From positions 62,001 to 126,000 of the forward strand of contig NZ_BRVM01000010.1 in assembly GCF_026011715.1 (NCBI RefSeq): DNA of 64,000 nt. The letters are read 5' to 3'. The position numbers and the translations under genes are program-made. Position 1 is the first letter of the stretch. The number at the start of each line of letters is the position of its first letter. Source of the DNA: Cytobacillus sp. NCCP-133. GTDB lineage: Bacteria; Bacillota; Bacilli; Bacillales; Cytobacillaceae. The notes below the pieces were generated by a model. That model was not told where the DNA came from, did not search any database, and worked only from the letters and a program-made list of their open reading frames with translations. Shown piece by piece: positions 61,205 to 64,000 of the stretch.

Positions 61205-61389
61205 TCTTTTATCACCAGCTACAAGTCGATAGTATTATTGTGCTCTGTTCATAAGCCAATTATCAGGTTTTTTCCAATTATTTTCCTGAAGACGCATTGA
61301 CAAATATTATGCCATTCCTGAGCTAATTCATTCATATAAGGACAGCTGGATTTATAAATTGCTTCGGCATTAATTTAAAAGGAAATTTA

Positions 61390-61416
61390 AAGACCCCTCT
61401 AAAATGAAAGGGGCCT
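61390..61416 (-). terminator. Terminator of RND exporter gene
   Basis: GGCCCCTTT-loop-AGAGGGGTCTTT on the minus strand, followed by AAATTT, 9 bases after the stop. Confidence 0.65.
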
Positions 61417-61424
61417 TAAATTGA

Positions 61425-64000
61425 TTAAGATTCTTCATCTTGGTTATGTTTTTTCTTTTCTCTTTCTTCTTCATTAACAATTTTTAATAATTCTTCAAGC
61501 ATAGCAGCCATATCATTCCGGCTATATGACCTGGACTCAGCGGCAGGCAGATGATTACTTTCCTGTTCTGCTTTTCGTACTTCTTCCCTTGTCACTCTTT
61601 CTTCAAGGAGATATGCCGGCACTAAATGGCCTTCAGGAGTCGCATACATTTTATTTAAACGTCTTGTATCTTTATCAAAGAAACTATATACGACCGGAAT
61701 GACAAATAATGTAAGAAACGTACTGCTGACCAATCCGCCAATGACCGTGATACCCATGGGCTGATTAATTTCGGCTCCCTCTCCAATTCCTAAAGCAAGG
61801 GGCACCAATCCGAGTATAGTCGTTAATGCAGTCATTAGGATTGGCCTTGCCCTGTCTTTTACTGAAACAACAATGGCATCATAGGTCTTAAGTCCACTTT
61901 CTTTCTTTTGATTGATATAGTCTACTATAACAATCGCATTATTGACAACAATCCCAGCGAGTACAATAATCCCAATGATTGCAGTAAGACTAATCGGTGT
62001 ACTGGTTGCAGTTAAAGCAATTGCCACACCAATGATCATCAGAGGGACAGTAAACATAATAACAAACGGATACTTTAATGACTCAAACTGTGCCGACATG
62101 ACAAGATATATAAATACAATTGCCAAAATAAATGCCAGTACCATATCATCAATGGAGGATTCAAGCAGCTCCCTGTCGCCGCTAAATACCACTTCTGTTT
62201 CTTCTGGCAAATCGAGGCCGGTGATTTCTTCGTCAACCTCCTTCGAGATTGCGCCCATATTTGTTGAAGACTTGTACTTCAGTGTAAATTGAACTGCATC
62301 CTGCTGGTTAATTCGCTGAATATTAACAGGTCCCTCGCCATTCTCAATATTCGTTACTTCATCTAATGCAACGTAATTGCCATCAGGCTTTTTAATAAGC
62401 AAGGTCTTCAGATTGTTAATATCCTGGGTCACATCTTTATCATACTCAACAAAAACGCCATAAATATTTGATTCATTGTCAATCATTTGTATTGCATGGT
62501 TGCCCCTTGTCACATCATTTACGGCCATTGCTATTTGAGCAGGTGCCAGCCCTTCCTCAAGTGCTCTTTCCCGGTCCACCGTAATTTGGAGTTCCTCAAC
62601 CGTATCCATAAGATCCGTTGATAATTCTGTCACATCTTCTAAATCTTTTAATGCATTGTATATTTTATCGACATTCTCATTTAAACGATTTGGATCAGTA
62701 TCTCTGACACTGAAAGTAAGTGTATTTGGCGATGTGCCTGATGATGATTGCATATTGAAGGAAAGATCCGCACTTTCATTAACTTTAGAAGCTGCCTTCT
62801 CCAAATCCTTCTTTATATCATCAACAAATTCAAATGTTGACCGCTCTCGCTGATCCAATTCTTTCATCTTGATATAAAGCTCAGCAATATTAGCATTTTT
62901 CGAGCCTCGGAAGGAACCTTCCTGGGTAGTTCCAATCAGGCTGACATACGCATCAATCTCATCCACTTCTTTTAGTTCTTCTTCAACTGCAGCAATGACC
63001 TTTTCTGTTTCTGATAACGCAGTTCCATTTTCCAGCTCCATACGAACCGTAAAAAACCCTTCATCGGTATTCGGCAAAAATTGTGTTCCAACTCTCGTCA
63101 ATCCAAAGCTTCCTGCTGCAAGAAGCAGCATGGTAATCGCAATAACTGCAGCGCGATTGCGCAGTGACCACATAATCGTTCTTTCGAGTATCCTCATTAA
63201 CCCGGATTCCTGCCTTTTTGCTTCAAGATTTATTTTAGGTGCTTTTAATAAACGGCTCGCAAGCATAGGAACAACCGTAAGAGCAACTACAAGAGATGCA
63301 AAGAGGCTAAATGATATCGTTAGTGCAAATTCTGTAAACAGTTCTCCAATGATCCCTGTAATAAATACAACCGGAAGGAATACTGCAACCGTGGTTAGCG
63401 TTGAAGCAGTAATGGCTGAACCAACTTCTTTTGCACCTTCACTTGCAGCGGTTTTGGGATCTTTCCCCATCGATAAATGCCGGTATATATTTTCGATAAC
63501 GACGATTGCATTATCCACAAGCATTCCGATTCCAAGCGCAAGACCGCCTAGTGTCATAATGTTTAAAGTGAAATCAGAAAAATACATCAAAACAAATGTA
63601 AAGATGACTGAATACGGGATAGAAATACCAATAATCAGCGGACTCTTTATATTTTTCAAAAAGAAGAAGAGAACAATCATCGCAAAAGCTCCGCCAAGAA
63701 GCAGCGAGTTTGAAATATTTCCTATTGCCAGCTTGATATAATCTCCCTGATCAAATAAAATTTCAGACTCTATGTTTTCATATTGATCTTTCTCAAGCAG
63801 TTCATCCAGTTTATTGATAAATTCTTCCGATACCTCTGCTGTATTAGCATCCGACTGCTGCAGCACACTTAACAACACAGAAGGGGACTGATTGGTCCGA
63901 GTAATTGTTCTATCGTCCTGATTTGTTAATTGGACTTCCGAGATATCCTGCAGGCTAACTTTTTCACCCGTTGCAGGGTTTACGGTAACCGTTAGCTCCT
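61425..64000 (-). CDS. RND-family exporter (SwrC-like), N-terminus cut by window edge
   Basis: The frame is open to the window edge and encodes about 858 residues of a protein expected to be about 1,050. It shows the RND permease features: GGLALGIGMLVDNAIVVIENIYR in helix 4, TASTLTTVAVFLPVVFITGIIGELF, and the second-half repeat with LTAIIGIIVLAGIVVNNAIVIVDYINQ. One Asp of the proton relay is present where Gram-negative AcrB has two. B. subtilis SwrC exports surfactin and other compounds. The C-terminal 80 residues are charged and cytoplasmic. Export substrate unknown. Confidence 0.92.
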   Translation of the reverse strand, partial: ELTVTVNPATGEKVSLQDISEVQLTNQDDRTITRTNQSPSVLLSVLQQSDANTAEVSEEFINKLDELLEKDQYENIESEILFDQGDYIKLAIGNISNSLLLGGAFAMIVLFFFLKNIKSPLIIGISIPYSVIFTFVLMYFSDFTLNIMTLGGLALGIGMLVDNAIVVIENIYRHLSMGKDPKTAASEGAKEVGSAITASTLTTVAVFLPVVFITGIIGELFTEFALTISFSLFASLVVALTVVPMLASRLLKAPKINLEAKRQESGLMRILERTIMWSLRNRAAVIAITMLLLAAGSFGLTRVGTQFLPNTDEGFFTVRMELENGTALSETEKVIAAVEEELKEVDEIDAYVSLIGTTQEGSFRGSKNANIAELYIKMKELDQRERSTFEFVDDIKKDLEKAASKVNESADLSFNMQSSSGTSPNTLTFSVRDTDPNRLNENVDKIYNALKDLEDVTELSTDLMDTVEELQITVDRERALEEGLAPAQIAMAVNDVTRGNHAIQMIDNESNIYGVFVEYDKDVTQDINNLKTLLIKKPDGNYVALDEVTNIENGEGPVNIQRINQQDAVQFTLKYKSSTNMGAISKEVDEEITGLDLPEETEVVFSGDRELLESSIDDMVLAFILAIVFIYLVMSAQFESLKYPFVIMFTVPLMIIGVAIALTATSTPISLTAIIGIIVLAGIVVNNAIVIVDYINQKKESGLKTYDAIVVSVKDRARPILMTALTTILGLVPLALGIGEGAEINQPMGITVIGGLVSSTFLTLFVIPVVYSFFDKDTRRLNKMYATPEGHLVPAYLLEERVTREEVRKAEQESNHLPAAESRSYSRNDMAAMLEELLKIVNEEEREKKKHNQDEES

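Noticed and set aside
1..64000. CRISPR arrays, rRNA genes, transposases, replication origins
   Set aside because: None seen on reading both strands; the only element-like traces are the tRNA-Arg relic and dispersed intergenic repeats.

Overview
The window looks like a chromosomal segment of a low-G+C, endospore-forming member of the Bacillaceae, probably outside the B. subtilis group (Cytobacillus or Mesobacillus-like; this is inference). The evidence is strong AGGAGG-type ribosome sites, many TTG/GTG starts, sporulation genes (alpha/beta SASP, spo0E, kinD and kinE-like kinases), sigI-rsgI, CtsR boxes, an S-box riboswitch, and gene order. Read backwards, the segment follows the B. subtilis order sigI-rsgI-sspD ... 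ktrD-ykrP-kinE-ogt-(mtn)-spo0E-kinD-mhqR-clpE-ykvI-ykvS-ptsHI-ykwC-patA-cheV-ykyB-ykuC-ykuD-ykuE-ykuF(fadH)-ykuI. This order supports many of the gene names, together with protein motifs recalled from the families.

Layout: 0-8.5 kb holds a glutaredoxin, small exported or membrane proteins, the EAL protein YkuI, a C39-like lipoprotein, FadH, the Tat-exported phosphoesterase YkuE, the L,D-transpeptidase YkuD, a ykuC remnant, YkyB and CheV. 8.7-16.3 kb holds a UMF1-type transporter, an RDD remnant, PatA, YkwC, a lipoprotein and ptsHI. 16.3-22.4 kb is looser, with gene remnants, small proteins, YkvS, a CPBP protease, a lipoprotein and YkvI. 22.5-33.8 kb holds clpE behind a CtsR-type promoter, a PepF-type peptidase, a MarR regulator, a 5'-nucleotidase, kinD, an APH-fold protein with an altered catalytic motif, an MFS exporter and a hemerythrin protein.

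34-49.8 kb holds fixXCBA, an electron-transferring flavoprotein complex that I believe is absent at this position in B. subtilis, preceded by a perfect inverted repeat. It is followed by spo0E, a collapsed methionine-salvage locus (mtnD and a 5' piece of mtnW behind a SAM riboswitch, then mtnE and mtnU), an ArsR-like regulator, ogt, a KinE-like kinase, a chemoreceptor and a YkrP-like acyltransferase. 49.9-51.9 kb is a tRNA-Arg gene followed by a degraded 1.85-kb island bounded by a 46-bp direct repeat of the tRNA 3' end. 52-64 kb holds a radical SAM protein, three small spore-former proteins, ktrD, an sspD-like SASP gene, rsgI-sigI, a secreted DUF5667-type protein, a small membrane protein and the C-terminal part of an RND exporter that runs off the edge.

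The most notable features are the broken mtn locus, the tRNA-Arg island with its frameshifted exosporium-type fragment, the fixABCX operon with its palindrome, a family of tiny proteins sharing an EFxxEF motif, and an APH-fold protein that has lost its catalytic Asp. Family names come from recognition by eye; no database search was run.
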